A DNA stretch of 64,000 bases from Pseudotamlana agarivorans (GCF_018860245.1 NZ_JAHKPD010000012.1:372001-436000), one strand, 5' to 3'. Shown: positions 17,118-25,987, numbered from the stretch's first letter. The notes: generated by a model not told the origin, from the sequence alone. Made by a program: numbers and translations.

Positions 17118-19367
17118 ATGAATCTGATAAAAAAATTATGGCAAAACAAATGGATCAAGGGCTTATTTATTTTAGGCGCATTTGTTTTGCTTTTTTTTAT
17201 TGGCTTATATTTTAGTATTTATTTAGGTGCCTTCGGAAAAGTGCCTACCACCCAAGATTTAAGTACTATCATTCAAGAAGAATCTACTGAAGTTCTAGAT
17301 AAGGACGGGGTCTTGATAGGTAAATATTATATTTATGATAGACAGCCATTGGAATTTGAAGACTTTCCTAAGCATTTAATTGACGCTCTTGTAGCTACCG
17401 AAGATGTACGTTTTTTTCAGCATGATGGTATTGATAATGTAAGTTTATTACGTGTTTTTGTAAAAAGTATCTTGCTTCAAGATAAATCATCTGGAGGAGG
17501 AAGTACAGTTACCTTACAATTGGCAAAAAACTTGTTTGGCAGAAAGCATTATAAGTTTGTTGGCATTGTGGTAAATAAGTTTAAAGAAAGCATTATTGCC
17601 AAGCGTCTGGAGGAAATTTATACAAAAGAAGAGATTTTAACGCTCTATTTTAATACGGTTCCTTTTTCCGACAACACCTATGGAATTGAAAGTGCTTCTC
17701 AGAAATTTTTCAATAAAACCACTAAAGATTTAACGATTTCAGAATCTGCTATTTTAGTGGGCTCTTTAAAGGCAAACACGTATTACAATCCGAGATTAAA
17801 CTTAGAACGCAGTCAAAAACGGCGTGATGTTGTATTATATCAAATGGAGAAATATGGCTATTTACCGACCGATTCTTTAGAAGTCATTAAACAGGAAGAT
17901 GTGGTTCTTCATTACCGTTCATTTAATCATGATATGGGGGTTGCCCCTTATTTTAGAGAACAGGTTAAAAAGGAATTGACCGCTATTCTAGATACGATTA
18001 CATCCCCAGAGGGAGAGCCGTATGACCTTTATAAAGACGGGTTAATTGTGCATACAACATTAGATTTTAAAATGCAACAATTGGCTGAAGAGGCCATGAA
18101 AGCACACATGACGAAATTACAGAAGGCTTTTGAAAATTCTTATGGAGATTCGGGACCATGGACTAATGATAAACTTATTGATGCTGAAATAAAAAAACTA
18201 ACAAAGTACAAACAGTATAAAGATCAAGGGTTGAGTGATGCTCAAATACATGATTCTTTAGCTATAAAACGTGATGTTGAGTTGTTTTCATGGGAAGGTG
18301 ATACTGTTAGAAACATTAATGTAAGAGACAGTATAAGCCAGTATTTGAAATTATTAAATACAGGTATGTTATCGGTAGACCCAAGTACTGGAGCTGTTAG
18401 AGCTTATATTGGAGGCATTGATTACCGCGTATTTAAGTTTGATCATGTCACACAAAGTGAACGCCAAGTAGGGTCTACATTTAAACCTATAGTTTATACC
18501 GCCGCGATACAAAACGGTATGAAGCCCTGTGAATACTTTTCGTTAGCCAAGGTAACTTATACCAACTATGATAGCTGGACCCCAAGTAATTCTGGAAGTT
18601 CTGAAAATGATACCTATGAAAATTATTCCTTAGAAAAAGCCTTGAGCCATTCGGTGAATACCATTGCGGTAAAGGTGCTTAACAAGGTTGGTATTCCAAA
18701 GGTTTTAGAGCAAGCTAAGAAAATGGGGATTTCTAAAAAATTGCCTGCTGAACCATCGATAGCCTTGGGTGTTGCTCAAGTAAATTTAAAGGAATTGACA
18801 GCAGCTTATACCAGTTTTGTAAATTGTAGTCGTCCCGTAAAACCTTATTATATCACTAAAATAGAAGACCGAAATGGCAATATTATTGCCTCTTTTAAGC
18901 CAGAAGTTTCAGAAGACGAAGCTTTCAGTGATTACACACGTCAAGTGATGTTAGAGTATATGAAGGCCACGGTAGACGAGGGAACAGCTAAACGCATAAG
19001 AAGTCGTTACGGTTTAAAAAATGCTATCGCTGGAAAAACAGGTACCACGCAAGATAATAAAGACGGTTGGTTTGTAGGTATTACTCCAAATCTCGTTACC
19101 GTAACTTGGGTAGGAAATGATAATTACGGTATTGGTTTTAAATCTACAGGCATGGGGCAGGGGGCTAATTCGGCTTTACCTATTTTTGCGGAGTTTTACC
19201 AAAAAATGAATGCCGATACAACTTTTAACGCCATTACAAAGGCTAAATTCGAAAGGCCATCACAACAGGTGGAGTCTGATTTAAACTGTGAAGCCGAAAA
19301 GCGTGATTCCTTCCTGAAGCGTTTGTTTACACGAAAGCATAAAAAGAAGAAATTTAGGGGGGATTGA
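17118..19367 (+). CDS. Class A penicillin-binding protein (transglycosylase/transpeptidase)
   Basis: A bifunctional peptidoglycan synthase of 749 residues, anchored in the inner membrane with its catalytic domains in the periplasm. There is one membrane span (about 14-36). The GT51 transglycosylase has the catalytic Glu in TEDVRFFQHDG (Glu95), GGGSTVTLQLAKNLF (126-140) and KRLEEIYTKEEIL. The transpeptidase has the SxxK nucleophile at Ser453 (GSTFKPI), SxN in SHSVNT, and KTG at 640-642. It ends in a lysine/arginine-rich tail (KRLFTRKHKKKKFRGD). It corresponds to PBP1a-type proteins (mrcA/pbpF-like) but the exact orthologue is not fixed. It starts 15 bases after hflX. A 541-base gap with degenerate repeats follows. 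Confidence 0.95.
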   Translation: MNLIKKLWQNKWIKGLFILGAFVLLFFIGLYFSIYLGAFGKVPTTQDLSTIIQEESTEVLDKDGVLIGKYYIYDRQPLEFEDFPKHLIDALVATEDVRFFQHDGIDNVSLLRVFVKSILLQDKSSGGGSTVTLQLAKNLFGRKHYKFVGIVVNKFKESIIAKRLEEIYTKEEILTLYFNTVPFSDNTYGIESASQKFFNKTTKDLTISESAILVGSLKANTYYNPRLNLERSQKRRDVVLYQMEKYGYLPTDSLEVIKQEDVVLHYRSFNHDMGVAPYFREQVKKELTAILDTITSPEGEPYDLYKDGLIVHTTLDFKMQQLAEEAMKAHMTKLQKAFENSYGDSGPWTNDKLIDAEIKKLTKYKQYKDQGLSDAQIHDSLAIKRDVELFSWEGDTVRNINVRDSISQYLKLLNTGMLSVDPSTGAVRAYIGGIDYRVFKFDHVTQSERQVGSTFKPIVYTAAIQNGMKPCEYFSLAKVTYTNYDSWTPSNSGSSENDTYENYSLEKALSHSVNTIAVKVLNKVGIPKVLEQAKKMGISKKLPAEPSIALGVAQVNLKELTAAYTSFVNCSRPVKPYYITKIEDRNGNIIASFKPEVSEDEAFSDYTRQVMLEYMKATVDEGTAKRIRSRYGLKNAIAGKTGTTQDNKDGWFVGITPNLVTVTWVGNDNYGIGFKSTGMGQGANSALPIFAEFYQKMNADTTFNAITKAKFERPSQQVESDLNCEAEKRDSFLKRLFTRKHKKKKFRGD

Positions 19368-19403
19368 TATTGTTTTTATGGGGTTAGGATTTAGTTTTGT
19401 TCA

Positions 19404-19572
19404 GAAAAAATATCTCTCGAAAAGGTGCCAAGTCGCAAAGCAGTAGCACGCAAGAATCTGTGAAAATCAGTGAAGCCTGTGTCTGAAATCTGTTTATTAG
19501 AGGTTCTGTCAAAACTCCGTGTATCTCTGCGAAACGCTCTGTGCACCTCTGTGTAATAGCAAAGTTATATAG
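19404..19572. repeat. Intergenic degenerate repeat, copy 1
   Basis: About 165 bases beginning AAATATCTCTCGA and containing GTAGCACGCAA, AATCTGTGAAAATC, CTCTGTG and CCTCTGTGTAAT. It aligns with the copy at 19665-19799, apart from an extra stretch of about 25 bases in this copy. Together the two copies occupy most of the gene-free stretch 19368-19909. No credible protein is encoded there; reading frames on either strand are short and low-complexity. Confidence 0.75.
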
Positions 19573-19664
19573 CTATAAATCGAAGCCCGGAAATAGTCAA
19601 CTCTAGCGACGTTGTTCGAGCCAGTATATCGGCAGATCGGCGCAGTTAAGAACCTTTTTACTAA

Positions 19665-19799
19665 CAAAATATCTCTCGATAAGACGCAAAGCCGTAGCAC
19701 GCAATAATCTGTGAAAATCTGTGAAATCTGTGTCTAAAAATACTTAGTGGCTCTCTGTGAAATACGCTGTGCTCCTCTGTGTTATCGCAAGATAATATG
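19665..19799. repeat. Intergenic degenerate repeat, copy 2
   Basis: The shorter copy of the same element (AAATATCTCTCGA, CGCAAAGC-GTAGCACGCAA, ATCTGTGAAAATCTGTGAAA, CCTCTGTGTTATCGCAA). Inside it the word TCTGTGAAA is itself repeated. About 92 unrelated bases separate the copies. Confidence 0.75.
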
Positions 19800-19856
19800 C
19801 TTCGTTTATAGGTGTCTAAAACCTTTACGAACTGTGACTTGAACAAATCATATGCC

Positions 19857-19883
19857 AATAAAAAAGCGCCACAAGGGCGCTTT
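19857..19883 (-). terminator. Terminator of the SUF/DUF3078 transcript
   Basis: The 8-bp stem AAAGCGCC/GGCGCTTT has a 5-base loop. On the minus strand it is followed by TTTTTTATT. It lies 27 bases past the DUF3078 stop. Confidence 0.85.
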
Positions 19884-19909
19884 AAATATTTTAGAATAAG
19901 AAGTTTTAG

Positions 19910-20836
19910 TTAGAAAGCATAGCTTAAACCAAAAGTCCAATAAGTTTGTAAATCATTGTCAACATTATCAAACGTAGCGTTAGGATCTCCAAGCTCGTTG
20001 ATTGCAAAGTTTAAAGCTTCTTGTTTGTTATCTCTTAAACCAAACTCGAAACCAAGTCCAATACCTTTCCAAAGGTCATATGCTAAACCGTTTGTCCATG
20101 TCCAGTTGGATAAATTAGAACTTTTATACGATTGAAACATCGATAGATTAGATTTTAGTTTTAATTTTCCGAATTCTTTGGCATAGTTTGCTACAATTTT
20201 AGCACCTAAAGAAGAATCGAAAATAGTAGTTTCATTACTAAATACAATATTGTAGTTTAAGGGGTGAACCACAACCACCAATTCACTTATTGGTGTCCAT
20301 GTAATACCAATACCTAAATCAAGATATCCAGGATCGTTAAAATTATTTAAAAGTGTTGTTCTATATTCTCCTAATGTTGAAGCGGCTAAAGTTTTGGTGA
20401 ACTTATAACCATAAAGTGATGTAACAGTAAAAACATCTGTAGCTTGGCGAAAACTATCATCGTCATTAGGGTCGTCTTTATCATCAAATTTCACCCAACT
20501 TAAGTTGATGTTAGCAGTGTTGTACCAGAAAAACTTTTCTCTGTTTAATTTAGCAAAAGGGTTTGCTGTTATTGTAATGTTTCCAGCAGAATTGTTAGGT
20601 GTACCTTGTGCGTACCAATTACTGAATTCAGATAGATTAGCGCCTATAGTACCAAATGCACCATAGTGCCAACCAGGGAATTCTTCAATTTGTTTTTTTA
20701 GATCGTCAACTTCCGATTGAAGCGCGCTAATAGAATCTTCCTTAGCTGATTTTAAAGCTTTTAATTCGTCTTTGGTTTGAGCGTTAACAGAAATAACACC
20801 GATAAATAAAGCACCGATTAGTAGCGTTTTTTTCAT
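19910..20836 (-). CDS. DUF3078 family secreted/outer-membrane protein
   Basis: The start is the ATG at 20836, giving a clear signal peptide (MKKTLLIGALFIGVISVNAQ). A longer frame to 20941 overlaps the upstream gene and has no signal, so it is rejected. The mature protein (308 residues in total) has a short coiled coil (ALKSAKEDSISALQSEVDDL, about 25-48) and then alternating beta-strands (GTIGANLSEFSNWYAQGTPN, FFWYNTANINLSWVKFDDKD) ending WTFGLSYAF, typical of a small outer-membrane beta-barrel of the DUF3078 type. Function is unknown. It is the last gene of the SUF transcript, 64 bases after DUF2480, and is followed by a strong terminator. Confidence 0.82.
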   Translation of the reverse strand: MKKTLLIGALFIGVISVNAQTKDELKALKSAKEDSISALQSEVDDLKKQIEEFPGWHYGAFGTIGANLSEFSNWYAQGTPNNSAGNITITANPFAKLNREKFFWYNTANINLSWVKFDDKDDPNDDDSFRQATDVFTVTSLYGYKFTKTLAASTLGEYRTTLLNNFNDPGYLDLGIGITWTPISELVVVVHPLNYNIVFSNETTIFDSSLGAKIVANYAKEFGKLKLKSNLSMFQSYKSSNLSNWTWTNGLAYDLWKGIGLGFEFGLRDNKQEALNFAINELGDPNATFDNVDNDLQTYWTFGLSYAF

Positions 20837-20900
20837 AGTTTTCAGTTTTAATAAATGGATTAATTTTTCAGTTTTCTTTAATTTATAAGATAGGGATGAA

Positions 20901-21407
20901 TTATTTCTTTTTGTATAAGGGCACAGACGAACACGCTTCACCGTACATAATTGATTTTGCTAACGGCTTTAATTTATTAGCAAGCATGATGTAAGCGTTT
21001 TGAGGCACGGGCTTATTCGAACAGCCTTTTATTATAATAGGCTTGTCTGAAAACGCGCTAACATCTAAATCATTAATAATATCTTGGTAGATGGCGGTTT
21101 CAAGGTTGTCCAGTGTTCCAACTAATGTTTTTGTAGCATAAGGTTCTAGGTGAATACTTAATAACATGTAAGCCCAGCCCGGAATAATAGCATCGCTACT
21201 ACATGTTAATGCCACGAACTGATCTTGAAACTGGCTCCAATCAAATTCAGAAACTTGATTTCTAAAGTCTTTTTCGCGAAGTACAAAACCTTCATATAGC
21301 CAATCTTTAATATCAAATAACACACGATTTCCTTTTGGGTAATAGTCTTCAAGGTCGAGGGTTACTAATTTACTATTTGCTACGCGATTTATAATTTCGT
21401 CTTTCAA
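20901..21407 (-). CDS. DUF2480 family protein
   Basis: A 168-residue soluble protein. It begins MKDEIINRVANSKLVTLDLEDY and contains DIKDWLYEGFVLREKDFR, CSSDAIIPGWAYMLL and a C-terminal IIIKGCSNKPVPQNAYIML, all recognisable for the Bacteroidota-specific DUF2480. Two cysteines in conserved-looking positions (LTCSSDAI and IKGCSNK) could suit metal or Fe-S handling, but this is inference. It sits directly downstream of sufT within the SUF operon, a neighbourhood I believe recurs in Bacteroidota, which makes a link to Fe-S assembly plausible. No biochemical function is known to me. Confidence 0.85.
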   Translation of the reverse strand: MKDEIINRVANSKLVTLDLEDYYPKGNRVLFDIKDWLYEGFVLREKDFRNQVSEFDWSQFQDQFVALTCSSDAIIPGWAYMLLSIHLEPYATKTLVGTLDNLETAIYQDIINDLDVSAFSDKPIIIKGCSNKPVPQNAYIMLANKLKPLAKSIMYGEACSSVPLYKKK

Positions 21408-21469
21408 AAAAGTAGTGGTTTTAGAATGTTTGGTTTGTGTAAACTATTATTTTGAATATGGGACTTATA

Positions 21470-21793
21470 TTAAAGCATGCCTAATTCTAGCTTTGCTTCT
21501 TCACTCATTAATTCTTGCGTCCATGGTGGATCGAAAGTGATTTCAACTTCGGCACCTTTTACTTCGTCAAGTGATTTTACTTTTTCTTCAACCTCTAATG
21601 GTAAGGTTTCTGCTACAGGGCAGTTAGGCGTTGTTAAAGTCATTAAGATTTTAACATCATTATCTTCGTTTACAAAAACGTCGTATATTAAACCTAATTC
21701 GTAAATATCTACAGGGATTTCTGGATCATAAATGGATTTTAAAACGTTTACAATCTTTTCTCCTAATTCGGCAGTATCTATAGTTTCACTCAT
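21470..21793 (-). CDS. sufT: SufT-type Fe-S assembly protein (DUF59/MIP18)
   Basis: A 107-residue DUF59 protein helping Fe-S cluster maturation. Motifs are YDPEIPVDIYELGLIYDV (about 22-39) and the TPNCPVAETLP loop (about 54-64), whose cysteine is the conserved residue of the family, followed by VEITFDPPWTQELMSEEAK near the end. The length is typical of the compact SufT form. It follows sufE in the operon (77-base gap containing a short hairpin at 21816-21833) and precedes DUF2480. Bacterial SufT proteins are accessory factors in cluster assembly; the exact client here is unknown. Confidence 0.92.
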   Translation of the reverse strand: MSETIDTAELGEKIVNVLKSIYDPEIPVDIYELGLIYDVFVNEDNDVKILMTLTTPNCPVAETLPLEVEEKVKSLDEVKGAEVEITFDPPWTQELMSEEAKLELGML

Positions 21794-21815
21794 AATATTT
21801 CAATTTGTTTTTTAA

Positions 21816-21833
21816 TTTCCGCAAAGGCGGAAA
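21816..21833. repeat. Small inverted repeat between sufE and sufT
   Basis: TTTCCGC-AAAG-GCGGAAA is a perfect hairpin with 7-bp arms. It resembles the recurrent TTCCGCG...GCG word found elsewhere in the window (29508, 31574, 41285, 58564, 61294). It could act as a processing or attenuation site in the operon. Confidence 0.55.
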
Positions 21834-21869
21834 TGGCATTAAACCCCTGTTTTCAAAGGAAGTTACACG

Positions 21870-22292
21870 TTATTTCATTTGTGTTTGGTAGGCAATGGCA
21901 TACATTTTTAATTGCTTAACCATGCTTACTAAACCATTGGCACGGGTTGGCGACAAGTGCTCTTTAAGTCCAATTTGATCAATAAAATCAGTTTCGGCGT
22001 GGATGATATCCTTTGGGGGTTGGTTTGAAAATGAACGCACTAAAATAGCAATAATACCTTTTGTTATAATGGCGTCGCTATCGGCGGTAAATATTAATTT
22101 ACCATCCTCCATTTCAGCATGAACCCATACTTTACTTTGGCAACCTTTTATAATGTTGCTATCCGTTTTGTATTGGTCGTCAATAAGCGGTAAATCTTTC
22201 CCTAAATCGATCATATATTGGTAACGTTCCTCCCAATCTTCAAACATTGAAAATTCGTCAATTATTTCATTTTGGATATCTTTTATACTCAT
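21870..22292 (-). CDS. sufE: SufE sulfur acceptor protein
   Basis: Accepts persulfide sulfur from SufS and passes it to the SufBCD scaffold in the cytoplasm. The chosen start is ATG 22292 (MSIKDIQNEIIDEF); a TTG three codons further upstream is less likely. The 140-residue length is normal. The acceptor cysteine is Cys51 in NIIKGCQSKVWV, and the family block FSNQPPKDI lies in the second half. The neighbours sufS and sufT are on the same strand, so this is part of the SUF transcript. Call is firm. Confidence 0.95.
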   Translation of the reverse strand: MSIKDIQNEIIDEFSMFEDWEERYQYMIDLGKDLPLIDDQYKTDSNIIKGCQSKVWVHAEMEDGKLIFTADSDAIITKGIIAILVRSFSNQPPKDIIHAETDFIDQIGLKEHLSPTRANGLVSMVKQLKMYAIAYQTQMK

Positions 22293-22332
22293 TAATCTCA
22301 AATTTTATGCAAAAATACAATAAGAAATGTTG

Positions 22333-22809
22333 CTATTCAATGTTTTCGGAGATTGATAGCAGTTCTTTAACTAAAGGGGCGATTGTTTGGGGCGGATTCC
22401 CATGATCGAAAGGTGGTGTGACATAGGTTTTTTCATTGGAAGTCATTTTTAGACTCGCTTTTGCGGCACCATCAAACGCAAAATGTTTACTAGGGGCTTT
22501 TAGGGTTTTGATGTCATCTAAAGGAACCGACTCTAATAGGTTTTTTAATTTTTCCCATTCTGAAGCTTCCAAAATAACGGGAGCGCCCGGTTTTCCTCTT
22601 TTTTTGGAAACAACAATCATATTTTTTATGACTCTTATTTTATGATAGGAGCCACGTGTTGTAGCCGTATACTCAAAAGTAATCATGTTTTCTGTTGGAA
22701 TTTGTGAAGTTTCAGAATCTACTGAAGTATGGTTTTGTTTAGAACCATCTACTGTTCCACAAGATTTCATGGCTATAAAGCAACATAAAAGAAGGCTGAG
22801 TAATTTCAT
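22333..22809 (-). CDS. Small secreted protein inside the SUF operon, unknown function
   Basis: A 158-residue protein whose N-terminus MKLLSLLLCCFIAMKSCG is a signal peptide, with a possible but atypical lipobox (AMKSC). The mature region contains ITFEYTATTRGSYHKIRVIK and EASEWEKLKNLLESVPLDD, a compact alpha/beta pattern with a final KELLSISENIE helix. I do not recognise the family. It lies between sufS and sufE with 40-45 base gaps on both sides, so it should be expressed with them. A secreted protein inside a cytoplasmic Fe-S assembly operon is unexpected. A second such case, the lipoprotein at 26835-27221, occurs in the same operon. Confidence 0.75.
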   Translation of the reverse strand: MKLLSLLLCCFIAMKSCGTVDGSKQNHTSVDSETSQIPTENMITFEYTATTRGSYHKIRVIKNMIVVSKKRGKPGAPVILEASEWEKLKNLLESVPLDDIKTLKAPSKHFAFDGAAKASLKMTSNEKTYVTPPFDHGNPPQTIAPLVKELLSISENIE

Positions 22810-22854
22810 AAATTTATTTTGTAATAAAATTACGAAATGAAAATGAAAAGCAGT

Positions 22855-24069
22855 TTAAGACAACATCATCTTTGCTTTTTTAACACCTTCAAATAAAGTG
22901 TCAATTTCCGCTTTAGTGTTGTAAAAGGCCAATGAAGCGCGTACAGTACCAGGTATTTTGTAATAATCCATGATAGGTTGTGCACAATGGTGCCCCGTTC
23001 TTACCGCAATACCAAGTTTGTCTAAAATGGTACCCACATCATACGGATGAATGCCTTCTAAATTAAAAGAAATCACAGAGGTTTTATGTTCTGAAGTTCC
23101 GTAAATTTTAAGTCCGTCAATCTGTAAAAGTTTTTCGGTAGCATATTCTAGAAGTTCATGTTCATAAGCTGCAATGGTATCGAAACCAATGCCATTCATG
23201 TAATCCAAAGCTGCGCCAAAAACAATACCTCCAGCAATATTTGGTGTTCCTGCTTCAAATTTATGTGGCAAATCGGCGTAGGTCGTTTTTTCAAATGTCA
23301 CTTCGGCGATCATTTCACCACCACCCTGATATGGTGGTAGTTTTTTTAACCATTCTTCTTTTCCATAAAGCATCCCAACGCCTGTTGGTCCACACATTTT
23401 ATGTGCAGAAACCACATAAAAATCAACATCTAATTTTTGAACGTCTGGTTTGATGTGCGGACTAGATTGTGCGCCATCAATTAAAACGGCAGCACCAACC
23501 TGGTGTGCTTTTTCAATAATATATTCTATAGGATTAACCGTTCCTAAAGCGTTTGAAACGTGATTTACAAAAACAAGTTTGGTGTTTTCTGAAAGTAATT
23601 TATCAAATGCATCCATAACCAATTCCCCTTCTTGGTTCATTGGAATCACTTTTAACAGCGCCCCTGTGCGTTCGCAAAGCATTTGCCAAGGCACGATATT
23701 AGAATGGTGTTCTAAGGCTGATACAATAATTTCGTCACCTTTTTTAAGCAGTGATGAAAATCCGTTAGCTACGAGGTTAATGCCGTGGGTTGTTCCCGAT
23801 GTAAAAATAATTTCATGTGAAAACTTCGCATTAAAATGTGCTTGTATTTTATAACGGGCTTGTTCGTATAAATCGGTAGCTTCTTGACTTAAGGTGTGTA
23901 CGCCACGGTGAATGTTGGCGTTGAAATTTGAATAATAATCCACCATAGTATCAATAACCTGTTTTGGGGTTTGTGATGTGGCGGCATTATCAAAATACAC
24001 TAAAGGTTTGCCATTTACTTTACGTGAAAGAATTGGGAAATCTTTTCTGATGTCTTCTACTTTGAACAT
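22855..24069 (-). CDS. sufS: Cysteine desulfurase SufS
   Basis: A PLP enzyme that takes sulfur from cysteine and forms a persulfide for Fe-S cluster assembly. The start is ATG 24069 (MFKVEDIRKDFPIL), the canonical N-terminus. A 22-residue upstream extension is read from intergenic repeat sequence and rejected. It has 404 residues. The PLP lysine is Lys224 in SAHKMCGPTGVG, the catalytic Cys362 lies in RTGHHCAQP (group II, SufS-type short loop), and YFDNAATSQTP is at 25-35. It follows sufD after 153 bases containing a hairpin and a repeat remnant, and precedes a small secreted protein and sufE. Confidence 0.96.
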   Translation of the reverse strand: MFKVEDIRKDFPILSRKVNGKPLVYFDNAATSQTPKQVIDTMVDYYSNFNANIHRGVHTLSQEATDLYEQARYKIQAHFNAKFSHEIIFTSGTTHGINLVANGFSSLLKKGDEIIVSALEHHSNIVPWQMLCERTGALLKVIPMNQEGELVMDAFDKLLSENTKLVFVNHVSNALGTVNPIEYIIEKAHQVGAAVLIDGAQSSPHIKPDVQKLDVDFYVVSAHKMCGPTGVGMLYGKEEWLKKLPPYQGGGEMIAEVTFEKTTYADLPHKFEAGTPNIAGGIVFGAALDYMNGIGFDTIAAYEHELLEYATEKLLQIDGLKIYGTSEHKTSVISFNLEGIHPYDVGTILDKLGIAVRTGHHCAQPIMDYYKIPGTVRASLAFYNTKAEIDTLFEGVKKAKMMLS

Positions 24070-24111
24070 GGCTGTTTGGCTTAGCCCCGATTGAGGCATT
24101 TGTTGAAGCTC

Positions 24112-24219
24112 CTCGCAGAGCGTCCTTCGACCCAACTCAGGATAAACTTACCCGTAAGCGGGAGATAGCTTCAAATAAAAATTTCAGTATGGTAAAGAGA
24201 TTCCCTCTTTCGAGGGAAT
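24112..24219. repeat. Intergenic repeat remnant and hairpin between sufD and sufS
   Basis: The gap holds CCTTCGACCCAACTCAGGATAA (within 24124-24148), related to the CCTTCGACTGCGCTCAGG element at 50025. It also holds a hairpin ATTCCCTC-TTTC-GAGGGAAT at 24200-24219. There is no T run on the minus strand after the hairpin, so full termination before sufS is unlikely; attenuation or RNA processing is possible. Confidence 0.5.
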
Positions 24220-24222
24220 TTA

Positions 24223-25536
24223 TTATAAATCGAACCCGATATTTACACCTAATTTGTTAGCGATAATCTTGTTAATACGTTGTTTTAATTCTGGAATTTT
24301 AACCGAACTTAAAACATTATTACTAAAGGCGTACATCAAAAGGGCTTTGGCTTCTTTTTTAGGAATACCACGAGATTGCATGTAAAACATAGCGCTTTCG
24401 TCTAATTGACCAATCGTACAACCGTGAGAACATTTTACATCGTCTGCAAAAATTTCAAGTTGTGGCTTGGTGTTTATCGATGCTTTATCACTTACCAAAA
24501 TATTGTTGTTAGATTGGAAAGCGTTCGTTTTTTGAGCTTCTTTTTCAACGATAATTTTTCCGTTAAAAACGCCAGTAGATTTATCGCCATAGATACCTTT
24601 ATAATCTTGGTGACTTTCACAGTTTGGTTCGATATGGTGTACCAAAGTATTGTGATCTACATGTTGTTTATCGCCAAGAATGGTTACCCCTTTTAAAATA
24701 GAATCGATACGCTCGCCTTCTTGAAAGTAGTTGAGGTTGTTTCTAATTAATTTTCCACCGAAAGAAAAAGTATGTACCGAAGCAATACTTTCACGCTGTT
24801 GCTTAATAAAGGTATTATCTATTAATGAAGCGTTTTTACTATCGTTTTGAATCTTGTAATAATCTACAATAGCACGTTTTTTTGTGAAAATTTCGGTCAC
24901 ACTATTAGTTAAAACAGGATTAGCCGTTAAACTTTGGTGACGCTCGATAATTTGCACATGGCTATTTTCTTCGGCAACCACTAAATTACGTGGCTGAAGT
25001 AGTGTAGAAGCTTCCGTTCCTGTTGAAAAATTGATAAACTGAATTGGTTTATCGGCAATTTTGTTTTTAGGAATATGAATGTAAACACCTTCTTGCGAAA
25101 AGGCGGTATTCAAAGAAGAAAGACTGTCTGCTGTCGCTGCTTTATTGAAATGGTTTTCAATAATTAAACGGTATTTCGGACTCGTAAGCGCAGAAGACAT
25201 TAAACATACATCAATACCATCGTGTGTGGTTTGTGATAAATGTGAAGAATATTTCCCATCAATAAAAACCACGTTATAGGAGTCTATTTCATGAATAAAA
25301 TATTTTTTTATGTCTTTATAATCTAAGGCATTTTCCTGTTTAGGGAAAACGCTGTAATCTTCTTTTAATATTTTATTTAAAGAGGTGTATTTCCAGGCTT
25401 CTTCCTTTTTGGTAGGAAAGCCTTTTTCTTCAAATACTTTTATAGCCTCAGATCTCACATTATGAACGTGGGTGTCTATATCGACCTTGTTTTCAAATGC
25501 TAAAAATGATGATACTAATTTGTCTTTTAAATCCAT
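24223..25536 (-). CDS. sufD: Fe-S scaffold subunit SufD
   Basis: A component of the SufBC2D scaffold that builds Fe-S clusters. The start is ATG 25536 (MDLKDKLVSSF); the TTG at 25554 six codons upstream is not needed. It has 437 residues. The N-terminal helical region contains FPTKKEEAWKYTSLNKIL. The beta-helix core has the family block HVDHNTLVHHIEPNCESHQDYK and the C-terminal CSHGCTIGQLDESAMFYMQSRGIP, where the His and Cys are conserved SufD positions. It is separated from sufC upstream by 541 bases because a four-helix-bundle pseudogene is inserted there, so co-transcription with sufBC may be weakened. Confidence 0.95.
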   Translation of the reverse strand: MDLKDKLVSSFLAFENKVDIDTHVHNVRSEAIKVFEEKGFPTKKEEAWKYTSLNKILKEDYSVFPKQENALDYKDIKKYFIHEIDSYNVVFIDGKYSSHLSQTTHDGIDVCLMSSALTSPKYRLIIENHFNKAATADSLSSLNTAFSQEGVYIHIPKNKIADKPIQFINFSTGTEASTLLQPRNLVVAEENSHVQIIERHQSLTANPVLTNSVTEIFTKKRAIVDYYKIQNDSKNASLIDNTFIKQQRESIASVHTFSFGGKLIRNNLNYFQEGERIDSILKGVTILGDKQHVDHNTLVHHIEPNCESHQDYKGIYGDKSTGVFNGKIIVEKEAQKTNAFQSNNNILVSDKASINTKPQLEIFADDVKCSHGCTIGQLDESAMFYMQSRGIPKKEAKALLMYAFSNNVLSSVKIPELKQRINKIIANKLGVNIGFDL

Positions 25537-25596
25537 TTTTATAAATCGTTTCAAGTTTAAGGTTTAAAAAGTTTAAAGTTGCTCACTCAATCCCTT

Positions 25597-25987
25597 TTAT
25601 TTAAACTTGCTTCCTTTAAAATCTTTTTTGTTTAAATATGAAATGAAAGCAGATAACCGCTTGCTTAATTGTTCATATTCAGAAACTAATGTTTTGAATT
25701 TTTCTTCTGAAATATATTCTGAATCAAAAATTCTATATAATTGTGATCTCGTTTCTCCTGCCGAGCCTTTTGTTATTGAAAGAAATTGACGAAATTCTAA
25801 ATTCCCATCCCTTTCAAAACCTTCAGCTATAATTGTCCATTACAGAACCAGACGAAGCTTTTATTTGGTCTTTTAGTCTATAATCAGTTTTTAAAGCTGT
25901 TTCATTAGCAATATCTTTTATTTGATTAAATAGTCTTCTGGCTTCTTGCCAAGTCTCTAAATCTTCAAACCGTTTGATAGTCGCCAT
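25597..25987 (-). pseudogene. Four-helix-bundle (23S intervening-sequence type) protein, frameshifted
   Basis: Reading from ATG 25987 gives MATIKRFEDLETWQEARRLF and so on to SGSVMDNYS, then a stop. Skipping one base in the TATAATTG run at about 25829-25835 restores the family motif [11 protein letters not shown] followed by [20 protein letters not shown] and a normal end at 25597. The restored product is about 129 residues, close to the usual 115-130 of the S23/IVP four-helix-bundle family. A single inserted base (391 nt = 130 x 3 + 1) has therefore broken the gene, unless it is a sequencing error. The family occurs in bacterial 23S rRNA insertions and as scattered genes in Bacteroidota, and its role is unclear. 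It fills the gap 25555-26077 between sufD and sufC; the rest of that gap is AT-rich sequence with repeated TTTAA and AATAACCA words. Confidence 0.85.

Noticed and set aside
19509-19858. Minus-strand frames of 63 and 65 residues in the PBP-DUF3078 gap
   Set aside because: They fall in diverged repeat copies whose frames are not conserved between the copies.
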